Positions 36,910 to 45,504 of a stretch of 64,000 nucleotides of DNA are shown piece by piece. Under the pieces are notes generated by a model. It was not told the origin of the DNA and ran no database searches. It saw only the letters and a list, made by a program, of their open reading frames with translations. Positions within the stretch are counted from its first letter, which is position 1. Each line of letters starts with the position of its first letter. A program made the position numbers and the translations under genes. Origin of the DNA: Priestia aryabhattai (lineage in GTDB: Bacteria; Bacillota; Bacilli; Bacillales; Bacillaceae_H); NCBI RefSeq assembly GCF_023715685.1, contig NZ_JAMBOQ010000002.1, forward strand, positions 186,001-250,000, in the 5' to 3' direction.

Positions 36910-37238
36910 TGATCGAGCTCCTTAGTGAAGACCGGTGTATTAACTGCAATCTTTGTGTATCTGTTTGTCCAACAAATGTCTTTGACCGCTCTCGAATGGG
37001 AGGCGCTCCTTCCATAGCTCGTCAATCCGATTGTCAAACTTGCTTTATGTGTGAACTGTACTGTCCGGTAGATGCTTTATATGTGACTCCTTTAGCTGAA
37101 CAAACTGTTGAAGTAAATGAACAGCATGTAATTAATCAGCAGCTGGTCGGAAGTTACCGAGAAGCTGTAGGCTGGGGAAAAGGAAGGAAATCCACCGCTT
37201 CTTCTGATCAGTCGCATATCATCTTAAATAGGAAATAG
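36909..37238 (+). CDS. AprB-like ferredoxin with two 4Fe-4S clusters
   Basis: A 109-aa electron-transfer protein. Two cluster motifs are clear: CINCNLCVSVCP and CQTCFMCELYCP (Cys-x2-Cys-x2-Cys-x3-Cys-Pro). ATG 36909 overlaps the flavoprotein stop (TAATG), so translation is coupled and a 1:1 complex is likely. It presumably feeds electrons to or from the FAD subunit. The C-terminal tail of about 25 residues is polar and not part of the clusters. It ends at a terminator. Confidence 0.85.
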   Translation: MIELLSEDRCINCNLCVSVCPTNVFDRSRMGGAPSIARQSDCQTCFMCELYCPVDALYVTPLAEQTVEVNEQHVINQQLVGSYREAVGWGKGRKSTASSDQSHIILNRK

Positions 37239-37239
37239 A

Positions 37240-37269
37240 AAAAAAGAGCGGGCAAAGCCGCTCTTTTTC
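37240..37269. terminator. Bidirectional terminator
   Basis: AAAAAGAGCGG and CCGCTCTTTTT pair around GCAAAG between convergent genes. Confidence 0.85.
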
Positions 37270-37271
37270 GT

Positions 37272-38660
37272 TTACTTTTGCGTTTCGCGAACCCATTTGA
37301 CAATATCATTAATTACATAAGAAGGAATGTTGGCTGAAACAGCATATTCAGCAGGCGTGCTTTTTTCACCGGTTCCTTCTGTGAAAAAGTGGTTGAGCTT
37401 TGGATAAAGTTTAAAAAAAGTGTCGGAACGCTGAGACAAACTTTGCTTCCAACCTGAAAAATCTTCGGTCGTTACTTGATAATCACGCGCTCCTTGTAAA
37501 AGAAGCAGCGGCGTATGCTGAGATTTTGCGACTTCCGCGGGATGCCAGTGAGTTAAGTCATACCAAAAATAAGGAGTTCCAAGCAGGAATTCTTTTGGCG
37601 GCTGAGCTGGCGAAAAGCTTGGGTCTTGTAAAATGGCAAACTGCTGCTGGAAAAAAGCAAGCTGCTCTTTCGGAAGCTGATTCAGTGATACCAAATAGGC
37701 AGATTGTTCAAGCATTAACTCTGGGAGTGTGCGGCTCGGTGCAGCAAGTAAAACAGAACCGCGCACGCTTTTATCCGGCGTTTGATTTAGAATTCTGGGC
37801 ATCATCATGCCGCCTTGACTGTGTCCCAGTAAAAAAATATTGCGGCTGCTAATGCCTTTTTGTTTCGCCATTGCTTTTACTGCGAGTACGGCATCATCCG
37901 TTGTTTCATCGTTGACGCTTATCTCACTTTCACCGGACATTTTAGCTGTATGTTCGTATGTACGCTTGTTGTAGCGTAAAACGGCGATTCCTTGAGAAGC
38001 CAGTCCTAAAGCCAGATCTCGAAAAGGCTTTAAGCTCATAAATGTTTCATCTTGATCAGAAGAACCTGATCCGTGAACTAAAATGACAACGGGTACATTT
38101 TGATGCTTTGAACGTGTTGGAAGAGTGAGCGTTGCTGGAAGTTCGTAAGGTGCTTTGCCGATTGAAAGCTGTTTTTCTGTGTAATTCTTAGGGGTGTCAT
38201 AAGGTGGTGTGGAAAACGAAAAATGGCGCTCATCCGGTACGATTCGCCAATCATCAATTTGACGGTTTTGACTAAATCGAACGGTTAAAGTAGCTGATAC
38301 GTGTTCAAATTCAATTGGAATTTCTATATTTCGATGAACGGTATTGACCTCACCTTGTACAGATGTACCAATCTTTTTTACAGCACCAAACTGAGCCGTT
38401 AGAGATGTCCACCACGTTTTTATGTTGTCTTCACTCATGTTGGATTGCAGGCTGCGGGAAAAGTGGCGCTTTGCTTCTCTTGGTTTTCCGTTAGCTACAT
38501 TCGTTAAAAATGCATCTGCCCGTTTGTATTCAACTTTTGCTGAGTGATGAGCAGCATTCGCCCCTGTTTCAGCTTGACCATGTGAAGTGGAAACAGGGAG
38601 TACTTGAAGCCCGAGTGCTAAAGAAACAGCGAGTGGAAGGGCAGCTTTTACTTTTTTCAT
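37272..38660 (-). CDS. Secreted alpha/beta hydrolase with DUF3887 domain
   Basis: A 462-aa exported hydrolase. A signal peptide (residues 1-30, ending around SHGQA) is followed by a DUF3887-type domain (about 45-150: NVANGKPREAKRHFSRSLQSNM ... RIVPDE) and an alpha/beta hydrolase fold (about 160-462) with the oxyanion region VVILVHGSGSSDQDE, the nucleophile elbow GHSQGG and the catalytic His in YPKLNHFF. It is probably an esterase or acyl-transfer enzyme acting outside the cell. Single gene. Confidence 0.85.
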   Translation of the reverse strand: MKKVKAALPLAVSLALGLQVLPVSTSHGQAETGANAAHHSAKVEYKRADAFLTNVANGKPREAKRHFSRSLQSNMSEDNIKTWWTSLTAQFGAVKKIGTSVQGEVNTVHRNIEIPIEFEHVSATLTVRFSQNRQIDDWRIVPDERHFSFSTPPYDTPKNYTEKQLSIGKAPYELPATLTLPTRSKHQNVPVVILVHGSGSSDQDETFMSLKPFRDLALGLASQGIAVLRYNKRTYEHTAKMSGESEISVNDETTDDAVLAVKAMAKQKGISSRNIFLLGHSQGGMMMPRILNQTPDKSVRGSVLLAAPSRTLPELMLEQSAYLVSLNQLPKEQLAFFQQQFAILQDPSFSPAQPPKEFLLGTPYFWYDLTHWHPAEVAKSQHTPLLLLQGARDYQVTTEDFSGWKQSLSQRSDTFFKLYPKLNHFFTEGTGEKSTPAEYAVSANIPSYVINDIVKWVRETQK

Positions 38661-38853
38661 ACATCATCCTCCTTGGCAATTCTTGTACTCTATCAGTATA
38701 CCAATTTTAGGTAAAAGTAGTAATGGCATTCGGAGATAAAAAGAAAGCCGATGCGTTATAAATATGGTGAAATTAAGAAGTTAAATTATTTAGAAAATTA
38801 AAATAAATTTAGGGATTTGACGTAACTGACGTTTGAAAGAGGAGGAGCTTTTT

Positions 38854-40464
38854 ATGAACTATGATCCGCATTATCATCCATATCCATCTTGCCGAGTTCC
38901 GGTCTATGCTAAAAAAGGAATGGTATCCACATCTCAGCCGCTCGCATCGCAGGCAGGTCTTGATATCTTAAAAAAAGGCGGTAATGCAATTGATGCAGCA
39001 ATCGCGGCAGCAGCGAGTCTTACAGTATTAGAGCCTGCGTCAAATGGAATCGGCGGAGACGCGTTTGCGCTTGTTTGGACAAATAATCAGCTGTACGGAT
39101 TGAACGCTAGCGGACCTTCTCCGCAGTCTATTTCCATTGATGCGCTGAAGGAAAAAGGATACAAAGACATCCCTAAGTACGGAATGATTCCCGTTACGGT
39201 TCCCGGGGCTCCGGCTGCTTGGGCTGCTTTATCGAAGCGATTTGGTAAACTGCCTCTTTCTCAAGTGCTGCAGCCTGCCATTCAATATGCCAAGGAAGGC
39301 TTTCCACTAGCGCCTACTCTCGCTAAACAATGGAAACAAGCTTACGATACGTTCAAACGAATACATACAAGCGAAGAATTTGAATCGTGGTTTCAAACGT
39401 TTGCCCCAAACGGACGAGCACCAAAAGCAGGAGAAATGTGGTCATCTATTGATCATGCTCGTACGCTTCAGCTCATTGGCGAAACAAATGCAGAAGCGTT
39501 TTATAAAGGTGAGCTTGCGGATCGTATTAATGCATTCAGTAAAAAATATAGCGGCTTTTTATCCAAGGAAGATTTGGCTGCTTACGAACCGGAGTGGGTG
39601 AATCCTATTTCCGCTCACTACCGGGGGTATGATGTATGGGAAATTCCTCCGAACGGTCAAGGACTTATCGCGTTAATGGCATTAAATATCGTAAAAGGCT
39701 TTGAGTTTCAAGAAAAAGATGCCGTGGATACGTATCATAAACAAATAGAAGCGATGAAGCTTGGGTTTGCGGATGGAGAAAAATACATTACAGAAGAAGC
39801 AAAAATGAGCGTGTCAGTTAGCGAACTGCTGTCTGATACATATGCAAGCTATCGTCGCAGCCTTATAGAAGAACATGCCCTGCAGCCTGAAGCAGGAGAA
39901 CCTGTTGGAAGCGGAACGGTGTATTTAGCCACTGCTGATGAAGAAGGAAACATGGTTTCTTTTATTCAAAGTAATTATATGGGTTTCGGTTCTGGAATCG
40001 TTGTGCCAGAAACGGGAATTGCCTTGCAAAACCGCGGCCACAATTTTTCAATGAATCCCAATCACGATAACTGCCTTGCTTCTAATAAAAAAACGTTTCA
40101 TACCATTATTCCAGGCTTTCTCACCAAAAATAATGCGCCCGTAGGACCGTTTGGCGTGATGGGAGGCTTTATGCAGCCGCAGGGACATATGCAAGTTGTC
40201 ATGAATACGATTGATTTTCATCTTCATCCTCAAGCCGCTTTAGACGCGCCAAGATGGCAGTGGAAAAAAGATAAAACGGTGCTTGTGGAGCCGGCTTTTC
40301 CATCCCACGTAGCACAAGCGCTTGAACGAAAAGGACATAAAATTGAAGTAGCCGTGGATTCTATGGCATTTGGGCGCGGACAGATTATTTGGAGAGATCC
40401 TGAGAGCGGCGTGCTATGCGGAGGAAGTGAATCACGAACGGATGGATTTGTAGCTGGATGGTAA
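38854..40464 (+). CDS. Gamma-glutamyltransferase-family protein (YwrD-like)
   Basis: A 536-residue Ntn hydrolase of the gamma-glutamyltransferase family. KGGNAIDAAIAAAASLTVLEPASNGIGGDAFA is the conserved N-terminal block; the autoprocessing Thr is in GSGTVYLATADEEGNMVSFIQSNYMGFGSG. There is no signal peptide, so it is cytoplasmic, as in B. subtilis YwrD, and the lid loop found in secreted enzymes is not apparent. ATG 38854 has GAGGAGG nine bases before; the TTG at 38833 precedes that site. It could degrade gamma-glutamyl compounds such as glutathione. Confidence 0.88.
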   Translation: MNYDPHYHPYPSCRVPVYAKKGMVSTSQPLASQAGLDILKKGGNAIDAAIAAAASLTVLEPASNGIGGDAFALVWTNNQLYGLNASGPSPQSISIDALKEKGYKDIPKYGMIPVTVPGAPAAWAALSKRFGKLPLSQVLQPAIQYAKEGFPLAPTLAKQWKQAYDTFKRIHTSEEFESWFQTFAPNGRAPKAGEMWSSIDHARTLQLIGETNAEAFYKGELADRINAFSKKYSGFLSKEDLAAYEPEWVNPISAHYRGYDVWEIPPNGQGLIALMALNIVKGFEFQEKDAVDTYHKQIEAMKLGFADGEKYITEEAKMSVSVSELLSDTYASYRRSLIEEHALQPEAGEPVGSGTVYLATADEEGNMVSFIQSNYMGFGSGIVVPETGIALQNRGHNFSMNPNHDNCLASNKKTFHTIIPGFLTKNNAPVGPFGVMGGFMQPQGHMQVVMNTIDFHLHPQAALDAPRWQWKKDKTVLVEPAFPSHVAQALERKGHKIEVAVDSMAFGRGQIIWRDPESGVLCGGSESRTDGFVAGW

Positions 40465-40493
40465 CGGTTAAAAAAACAGAATAGGTGGAGGAA

Positions 40494-40526
40494 GAAGCCC
40501 GTACTGATTAGAGTTGGGCTTTTTTC
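40494..40526 (+). terminator. Terminator after GGT-family gene
   Basis: AAGCCC and GGGCTT with a 19-nt loop precede six T. Confidence 0.7.
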
Positions 40527-40679
40527 ATGTCTCAACCGCATGTATAAATCTTTTTAAAGAACTTAAAACTAAAACAAAAATGAACGTATGTAAGGAGAAC
40601 GTGGTTAGAACAGCCGTTTCAAGCTGCCAATTGACATGAGAATATGCTAACAACACTTGGTGAAAGGAGCGAAAAGGTG

Positions 40680-41180
40680 ATGAGAAAGAAAAAGTTTGAA
40701 GTGAATTTTTTACGTGTAATGCTCATTATCGCCCTAGGGCTTCTCCTTTTTTTATTTAGAAAACCACCGATTAAAGACTGGCTGCTTGCCTATTTATTTA
40801 ACGCGTTAACAAATGGTATTATTGATAATTTTATTGTAGCTCACGACCTTATTCGCTATCCAACTCGCTTGCTAAAAAAACAGTTTAGAATTAATGTCTT
40901 GTTCGACTTTTTGCTGTATCCCATAATATCCGTCATGATTAATCAGGCTACGTATTACGATAAAGGGTTAAAAGTTTTATATAAAATTGTGCTTTTTACG
41001 ATTCCAATGTTTTTTATTGAATTTTGGGCTGAAAAACGAACGAAGCTCATCGAGTGGAAAACAGGCTGGATGTGGTATCACACCTTTACTAGCGTGACTT
41101 TAAAATCATATCTTAACCGGCTGCTGATTGGATGGATTCGTAAAATAGAAAAGAAGCAGGAAGAAACGAAAATACAATAG
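40680..41180 (+). CDS. CBO0543-type membrane protein
   Basis: About 166 aa with four or five hydrophobic segments, resembling the CBO0543 family of uncharacterised Firmicute membrane proteins (FLLYPIISVMINQATYY ... EFWAEKRTKLIEWKTGW). The start is ATG 40680 or GTG 40677, both after AAAGGAG; the upstream ATG 40644 would read through that site. It is followed 39 bp later by a similar membrane gene, so they likely form an operon. Function unknown. Confidence 0.7.
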   Translation: MRKKKFEVNFLRVMLIIALGLLLFLFRKPPIKDWLLAYLFNALTNGIIDNFIVAHDLIRYPTRLLKKQFRINVLFDFLLYPIISVMINQATYYDKGLKVLYKIVLFTIPMFFIEFWAEKRTKLIEWKTGWMWYHTFTSVTLKSYLNRLLIGWIRKIEKKQEETKIQ

Positions 41181-41218
41181 CAGAGGTTCTAAAAACGACG
41201 TTAGAGAGGTGAACAAAG

Positions 41219-41830
41219 GTGCATATTTCTGTCCTTCTATGGCTGGTTTTTCAAAATATCCAAAAGAAAACGTGGAAAAAAATCCGCGAGCTGTATGCTG
41301 GGGTTTTATACGTGAGCTTTTTTAATATTCTCTACTACTTTCTATGTAACGATAAATTGCTTTGGGATTTTAAATCTTCCCACCTTTCATTAAAAGGGCT
41401 GCGCATACTGCACCTCATGTTCATTACGCCTTTCATGATTTTGTCGTTCTTAGCTACCTATCCGCCTACACTCGTCAAGCAGGTGAAGTATATCGCAAAA
41501 TGGGTATGTACAGCTTCATTTGTAGAATGGCTCGGACTCAGATGTAAGGGCATAACATTTAGACACGGCTGGCATTTAGGATGGTCAGCGCTTATTTATG
41601 TAATGATGCTTATCTTTTCCAGATGGTTTCAAAAAAAGCCTTTTGCTGTCTTACTGCTCTCAGTTTTGGCAACGGTGGTTCTCAGCATTATTTTTAAAGT
41701 TCCCGTAAGCAAACGGATGCTAAAGCATCCGCTGAAGCGAATATTGAATCGACCTTTAAAAGATCATGTGACTCAAGCTGTTGCTAATAAAGTAAAACGC
41801 AAATGCCTGTTTCTAAAGCTGTTCTCGTAA
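41219..41830 (+). CDS. Second multi-helix membrane protein of the CBO0543 pair
   Basis: A 203-aa protein starting at GTG 41219 after GAGAGGTG. It has five hydrophobic helices and a very basic tail (about residues 165-203). The segment TASFVEWLGLRCKGITFRHGWHLGWSALIYVMM aligns in style with CBO0543-family sequences, so the two genes may be distant paralogues. Function unknown. Confidence 0.65.
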   Translation: MHISVLLWLVFQNIQKKTWKKIRELYAGVLYVSFFNILYYFLCNDKLLWDFKSSHLSLKGLRILHLMFITPFMILSFLATYPPTLVKQVKYIAKWVCTASFVEWLGLRCKGITFRHGWHLGWSALIYVMMLIFSRWFQKKPFAVLLLSVLATVVLSIIFKVPVSKRMLKHPLKRILNRPLKDHVTQAVANKVKRKCLFLKLFS

Positions 41831-41833
41831 GTT

Positions 41834-41861
41834 CCTGCTCTCTGTAAAGAGCAGGGTTTTT
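41834..41861 (+). terminator. Terminator of the CBO0543 pair
   Basis: CCTGCTCT pairs with AGAGCAGG, followed by GTTTTTT. Confidence 0.8.
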
Positions 41862-42198
41862 AACCCACGGGAGGAATAACATCCGTTAGCAAAAGAATGA
41901 AAAAAATCAGTCCCACTCCCATAAAACTTAAAGAAGCAAGAAAATAAGCTGTTCAGCGCAAACGAAACGGATTATGTTCAATATTCGCTCCAGACATTAA
42001 CCTCATGGAATGAGTTTTATAATAGGAATGAGCGCTGTTACTACCGCTACTTGAAAACCAAAAAGTCAAAACTGAAAACAAAAGTCCGCTAAAAAACATA
42101 AGTTCAATAAAGCGGATAAACAAAAAAGATGAGCACGCATAGATTAATCCAGCTTCAACAAGCAGTGTAATAAAAAAAATAAGCTGAGTTTTCTTCAA
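41860..42198 (-). pseudogene. DUF3899-type membrane protein interrupted by an in-frame TGA
   Basis: From TTG 42198 (AAGGGGGG seven bases before) the frame codes for 81 residues with two helices and stops at TGA (41955-41953). The same frame continues for 30 more residues, TAYFLASLSFMGVGLIFFIL then LLTDVIPPVG, ending at TAA 41862-41860. This tail is a third helix that a DUF3899-type protein would need. A single-base nonsense change (for example from CGA or TGG) therefore splits the gene. It may be a recent pseudogene, a readthrough stop or a sequencing error. Confidence 0.65.
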
Positions 42199-42425
42199 AA
42201 AAATCCCCCCTTTTTTCTCTGTGTCTAATTTTTATTATCCAATAATTAACATGTATAAAAAGTCTCAAAAATGCTTTTATTATGATATAATGGTAATAAT
42301 TATATAATAGAGAAGAGGATTCAAAGCCCGTACGCATCACGATTATAAGCTTGTTTATAATGATGACACTTACCATATACACTGCGCTTAGCTTCAAGTG
42401 CGTAGAATGAAAGTGAGGAGTATGT

Positions 42426-42608
42426 ATGGACTTAGGAGAGACTGTGATTGCGATACTAGCAGCGGGAGCACTGCTGTTATACGGTACGTTAGAGCTTTGG
42501 TTTGCGCCTCGTAATGCTTCCTTTTTTAAAGGATGGAAGCAAAAACTAGTCGTCATTTTACCGTTATACGCGGTTACATTTGGCGTATGGTACGTGTTTT
42601 TTTCGTAA
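42426..42608 (+). CDS. Small two-helix membrane protein, 60 aa
   Basis: A 60-residue protein with two hydrophobic helices (VIAILAAGALLLYGTLELWF and VVILPLYAVTFGVWYVFF) joined by a short basic loop. GTGAGGAG is the ribosome site. It is followed 33 bp on by another small membrane gene. I do not recognise the family. Confidence 0.65.
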   Translation: MDLGETVIAILAAGALLLYGTLELWFAPRNASFFKGWKQKLVVILPLYAVTFGVWYVFFS

Positions 42609-42641
42609 CGAAGAAAGTCTTACAAAGAGGAGGAATGAAAA

Positions 42642-42842
42642 ATGGAAATCAATTCATACCTCATTCGGTTTTCATGTATGCTGATGCTGATGTTTGGGGG
42701 ATTATTTATTATTCGGTATCTAAAAACGGGTGACCTTTTTTTAGATCAGCTACTTGCCTTTGGTGCAGGTTTTGTTCTGTTTATCGGCTCACTTATGTGG
42801 AGAAGAAAACATCAGCGGCAAGAAAATAGAAAAGCTTGTTAA
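42642..42842 (+). CDS. Small two-helix membrane protein, 66 aa
   Basis: A 66-residue protein with two helices (residues about 7-26 and 35-52) and a basic tail ending RRKHQRQENRKAC. The ribosome site GAGGAGG is strong. Probably co-transcribed with the preceding 60-aa gene. Function unknown. Confidence 0.65.
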   Translation: MEINSYLIRFSCMLMLMFGGLFIIRYLKTGDLFLDQLLAFGAGFVLFIGSLMWRRKHQRQENRKAC

Positions 42843-42933
42843 TTTTATAAAACTGTGACAGTATAAAACAGATAAAAAAACGTAATCTCGTGACCGTGCT
42901 ATCGTTTACGAGCTGTTGCTGGAGGAAAAGAAA

Positions 42934-43272
42934 ATGAATGTACCTAATTGCCCAAGCTGTCAATCACAGTATACATATGAAGATGGAAACCTGTTCGTCT
43001 GCCCGGAGTGTGCGCATGAATGGGGGCAAGATGAAAAAACAGAAAGGGCTGAAGAACAGCTTACTGTAAAAGATGCAAACGGTAATCTTTTAAAAGACGG
43101 AGATTCAGTTACCGTTATCAAAGACTTAAAAGTAAAAGGAAGCTCATCGGTTGTAAAAATCGGAACGAAAGTAAAAAGCATTCGTTTAGTAGAAGGCGAT
43201 CATAACATTGACTGCAAAATTGATGGATTTGGAGCGATGAGCTTAAAATCTCAGTTTGTTAAAAAAGCATAA
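42934..43272 (+). CDS. PhnA/YjdM-family zinc-ribbon protein
   Basis: A 112-aa protein with an N-terminal zinc ribbon ([25 protein letters not shown], two Cys pairs) and the PhnA C-terminal domain ([27 protein letters not shown] ... [13 protein letters not shown]). The start is ATG 42934 after GGAGG; the in-frame ATG-like start at 42916 precedes that site. Named from phosphonate loci in Enterobacteria, but its real function is unsettled and no phosphonate genes are nearby. Confidence 0.9.
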   Translation: MNVPNCPSCQSQYTYEDGNLFVCPECAHEWGQDEKTERAEEQLTVKDANGNLLKDGDSVTVIKDLKVKGSSSVVKIGTKVKSIRLVEGDHNIDCKIDGFGAMSLKSQFVKKA

Positions 43273-43277
43273 AGATT

Positions 43278-43318
43278 AAAAAAGCCAGGATGGAGAATAA
43301 CTTCACCCTGGCTTTTTT
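43278..43318 (+). terminator. Terminator after YjdM-like gene
   Basis: AAAAAAGCCAGG pairs with CCTGGCTTTTTT. Confidence 0.85.
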
Positions 43319-43346
43319 ATGTATTTTAACGGACAAGGTGAAATAT

Positions 43347-43444
43347 ATAGACCAATTTGTCTATTTTAGAAGGAATCTAGCTAAATGTCCCGAACTTACA
43401 TAAAGTGTCTGAGGATTTGGATATTAGTGGAATGGACGTCCATT
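43347..43444. promoter_or_regulatory. Two dyads upstream of the dicarboxylate symporter
   Basis: ATAGAC-CAATTT-GTCTAT (43347-43364) looks like a TetR-family operator of the LmrA/QacR style, and a perfect 14-bp palindrome AATGGACGTCCATT (43431-43444) lies 14 bp before the ribosome site. Neither has an adjacent regulator gene. Confidence 0.45.
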
Positions 43445-43471
43445 TCATGAAGTCAAAGGGGAGGTAGAAAT

Positions 43472-44716
43472 GTGAAAAAGTTTTTAGCGTTTCAAATTTT
43501 AATTGCATTAGTAATCGGAGCTGTCATCGGGCACTTTTTTCCGGATTTCGGGATGGCTTTAAGACCGGTAGGGGACGGGTTTATCCGCCTTATTAAAATG
43601 ATTGTGGTGCCGATTGTCTTTTCAACCATCGTCATAGGTGCTGCGGGAAGCGGTAGTATGAAACAAATGGGGAGTCTAGGGTTAAAGACGATTATTTGGT
43701 TTGAAATCATTACTACCATCGTATTAGGAATCGGGCTGCTGTTAGTGAATTTGTTAAAGCCCGGAATAGGCCTCGATCTTTCTCATCTTGTTAAAAAAGA
43801 TATCGGTGAATTGTCTCAGTATACCGACAAAGTCGTAGATTTTAAACAAATGATTTTGAACATCATTCCAACAAATATCGTAGATGTGATGGCGAAAAAT
43901 GATTTGCTGGCCGTGATTTTCTTCGCTATTTTATTCGGTGTGGCGGCTTCAGGAGTTGGTAAAGCATCTGAACCTGCAATGAAATTTTTTGAATCGACTG
44001 CTAAAATTATGTTTAAGTTAACGCAAATTGTTATGGTCACAGCTCCTCTTGGTGTACTAGCGTTAATGGCTGCCTCTGTGGGGCAATACGGTATCGTACT
44101 TCTGCTTCCAATGCTGAAGCTAATCGGAACCGTCTTTTTAGGTCTTTTTATTATTTTATTTGTTTTATTTCCGATTGTTGGGTTTTTGTTCAAATTCAAC
44201 TACTTTGAAGTATTCAAAATGATTTGGGATTTGTTTCTTATTGCATTTTCAACAACAAGTACGGAAACGGTGCTGCCACAGCTGATGGAGCGAATGGAAA
44301 AGTACGGATGCCCTAAACGTGTCGTGTCGTTTGTTATTCCGTCGGGCCTGTCGTTAAACTGTGACGGATCTACTTTGTATTTATCCGTTTCATGCGTTTT
44401 TCTAGCACAGGCTTTTAATATTGACATGCCATTAACTCAGCAATTATTTATGATGCTTATACTAGTGATGACAAGTAAAGGAATTGCGGCTGTCCCGTCA
44501 GGTTCACTTGTTGTGCTTTTAGCAACAGCCAACGCAGTAGGTCTGCCGGCTGAAGGAGTGGCAATTATTGCAGGAGTAGACCGCATCATGGATATGGCCA
44601 GAACAGGAGTCAACGTTCCAGGTCATGCTATTGCCTGTATCGTCGTCTCAAAATGGGAAAAAGTATTTCGTACCCAAACTCCAATTCCGCCCGGGTCTCA
44701 CACGGAATCTCTATAA
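43472..44716 (+). CDS. Dicarboxylate/glutamate:cation symporter (DAACS family)
   Basis: A 414-residue symporter of the GltP/GltT/DctP family. It has eight helices plus two re-entrant loops; the serine-rich loop reads [10 protein letters not shown], and the substrate region is [16 protein letters not shown] and [13 protein letters not shown] with the Asp/Arg segment [20 protein letters not shown]. It imports glutamate, aspartate or C4-dicarboxylates with H+ or Na+. The GTG start has GGGGAGG upstream. Single gene with a terminator. Confidence 0.92.
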   Translation: MKKFLAFQILIALVIGAVIGHFFPDFGMALRPVGDGFIRLIKMIVVPIVFSTIVIGAAGSGSMKQMGSLGLKTIIWFEIITTIVLGIGLLLVNLLKPGIGLDLSHLVKKDIGELSQYTDKVVDFKQMILNIIPTNIVDVMAKNDLLAVIFFAILFGVAASGVGKASEPAMKFFESTAKIMFKLTQIVMVTAPLGVLALMAASVGQYGIVLLLPMLKLIGTVFLGLFIILFVLFPIVGFLFKFNYFEVFKMIWDLFLIAFSTTSTETVLPQLMERMEKYGCPKRVVSFVIPSGLSLNCDGSTLYLSVSCVFLAQAFNIDMPLTQQLFMMLILVMTSKGIAAVPSGSLVVLLATANAVGLPAEGVAIIAGVDRIMDMARTGVNVPGHAIACIVVSKWEKVFRTQTPIPPGSHTESL

Positions 44717-44720
44717 AATC

Positions 44721-44752
44721 AAACCCCGCTTTAGCCCCTAAAGCGGGGTTCT
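44721..44752 (+). terminator. Terminator after symporter gene
   Basis: AACCCCGCTTTAG pairs with CTAAAGCGGGGTT. Confidence 0.85.
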
Positions 44753-44844
44753 TCTGTTAATGTCTCAAACATTTATTAATGATGTAGATTAGAGTGATGT
44801 ACCGTACTCAGCCCTCCTCACAAAAGGAGCACCAGCCGCTTAAG

Positions 44845-44893
44845 TCTAGAAAATCCCCTGTGACTGTTTTTTAGCCACAGGGGATTTTCTAGA
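44845..44893 (+). promoter_or_regulatory. 18-bp perfect hairpin in the leader of the DUF2798 gene
   Basis: TCTAGAAAATCCCCTGTG pairs perfectly with its complement over a 13-nt loop containing six T. No U-tract follows. A smaller hairpin CTCCT-CACAAA-AGGAG lies just before it. It is too far from the symporter gene, which has its own terminator, so a leader or independent small transcript is possible. Confidence 0.45.
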
Positions 44894-44984
44894 TAAATGT
44901 TCACAAATTGTTCACTTACGAAGGAGGATTCTAAAAAGCTATACTAATCCAAGTGAAAAAATAAATGTGAAAAGGATGAGGAAT

Positions 44985-45464
44985 GTGCCAACAACTAAAA
45001 AAGAAAGTATGTACTTCGGAATGATGATGTGCGGAGGGATGGTGCTTGTCATGACGATTTATAACATGTTAATAAATGACGTCATCGGGCATATCACGCT
45101 GGCAGAAGGATTCTTCAACTTAGTCATTACGTTTGTGATTGCGCTGATTGTTGAAACTTTTTTAGTAGGTCCCGTAGCGAAAAAAGTAGCATTTTCACTG
45201 CCGTTTGATAAATCGAAACAGTTAAAAACAGTGTTGATTCTGTCATCATGTATGGTTATAGGAATGGTGCTTTGCATGTCTGTATACGGATTAATTACGA
45301 TGTCACTTACGAAAGGTTTAGATGGAGAGCCACTTCTTTCAAGCTATGCACTTATCGTTATTAAAAACTTTATCGTGGCATACCCGCTTCAGCTTCTGAT
45401 TATGGGACCTTTAGTTCGCGGACTGTTTATGAAATTTGTGAAAAAGAATCCGGCAGCTGCTTAA
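44985..45464 (+). CDS. DUF2798 membrane protein (two repeats)
   Basis: About 159 aa with four hydrophobic helices arranged as two DUF2798 units (MYFGMMMCGGMVLVMTIYNM ... FLVGPVAKKVAF and LILSSCMVIGMVLCMSVYGL ... LIMGPLVRGLFMKF). I place the start at GTG 44985 (AAAGGATGAGG upstream); GTG 44967 and ATG 44976 lie in or before that site. Function unknown. Confidence 0.75.
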   Translation: MPTTKKESMYFGMMMCGGMVLVMTIYNMLINDVIGHITLAEGFFNLVITFVIALIVETFLVGPVAKKVAFSLPFDKSKQLKTVLILSSCMVIGMVLCMSVYGLITMSLTKGLDGEPLLSSYALIVIKNFIVAYPLQLLIMGPLVRGLFMKFVKKNPAAA

Positions 45465-45504
45465 AACAAAACCCTAAGAACGCATATTTTCTTAGGGTTT
45501 TGTT
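45465..45504. terminator. Bidirectional terminator
   Basis: AACAAAACCCTAAGAA pairs with its complement between convergent genes and overlaps the end of the LysR gene. Confidence 0.85.
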
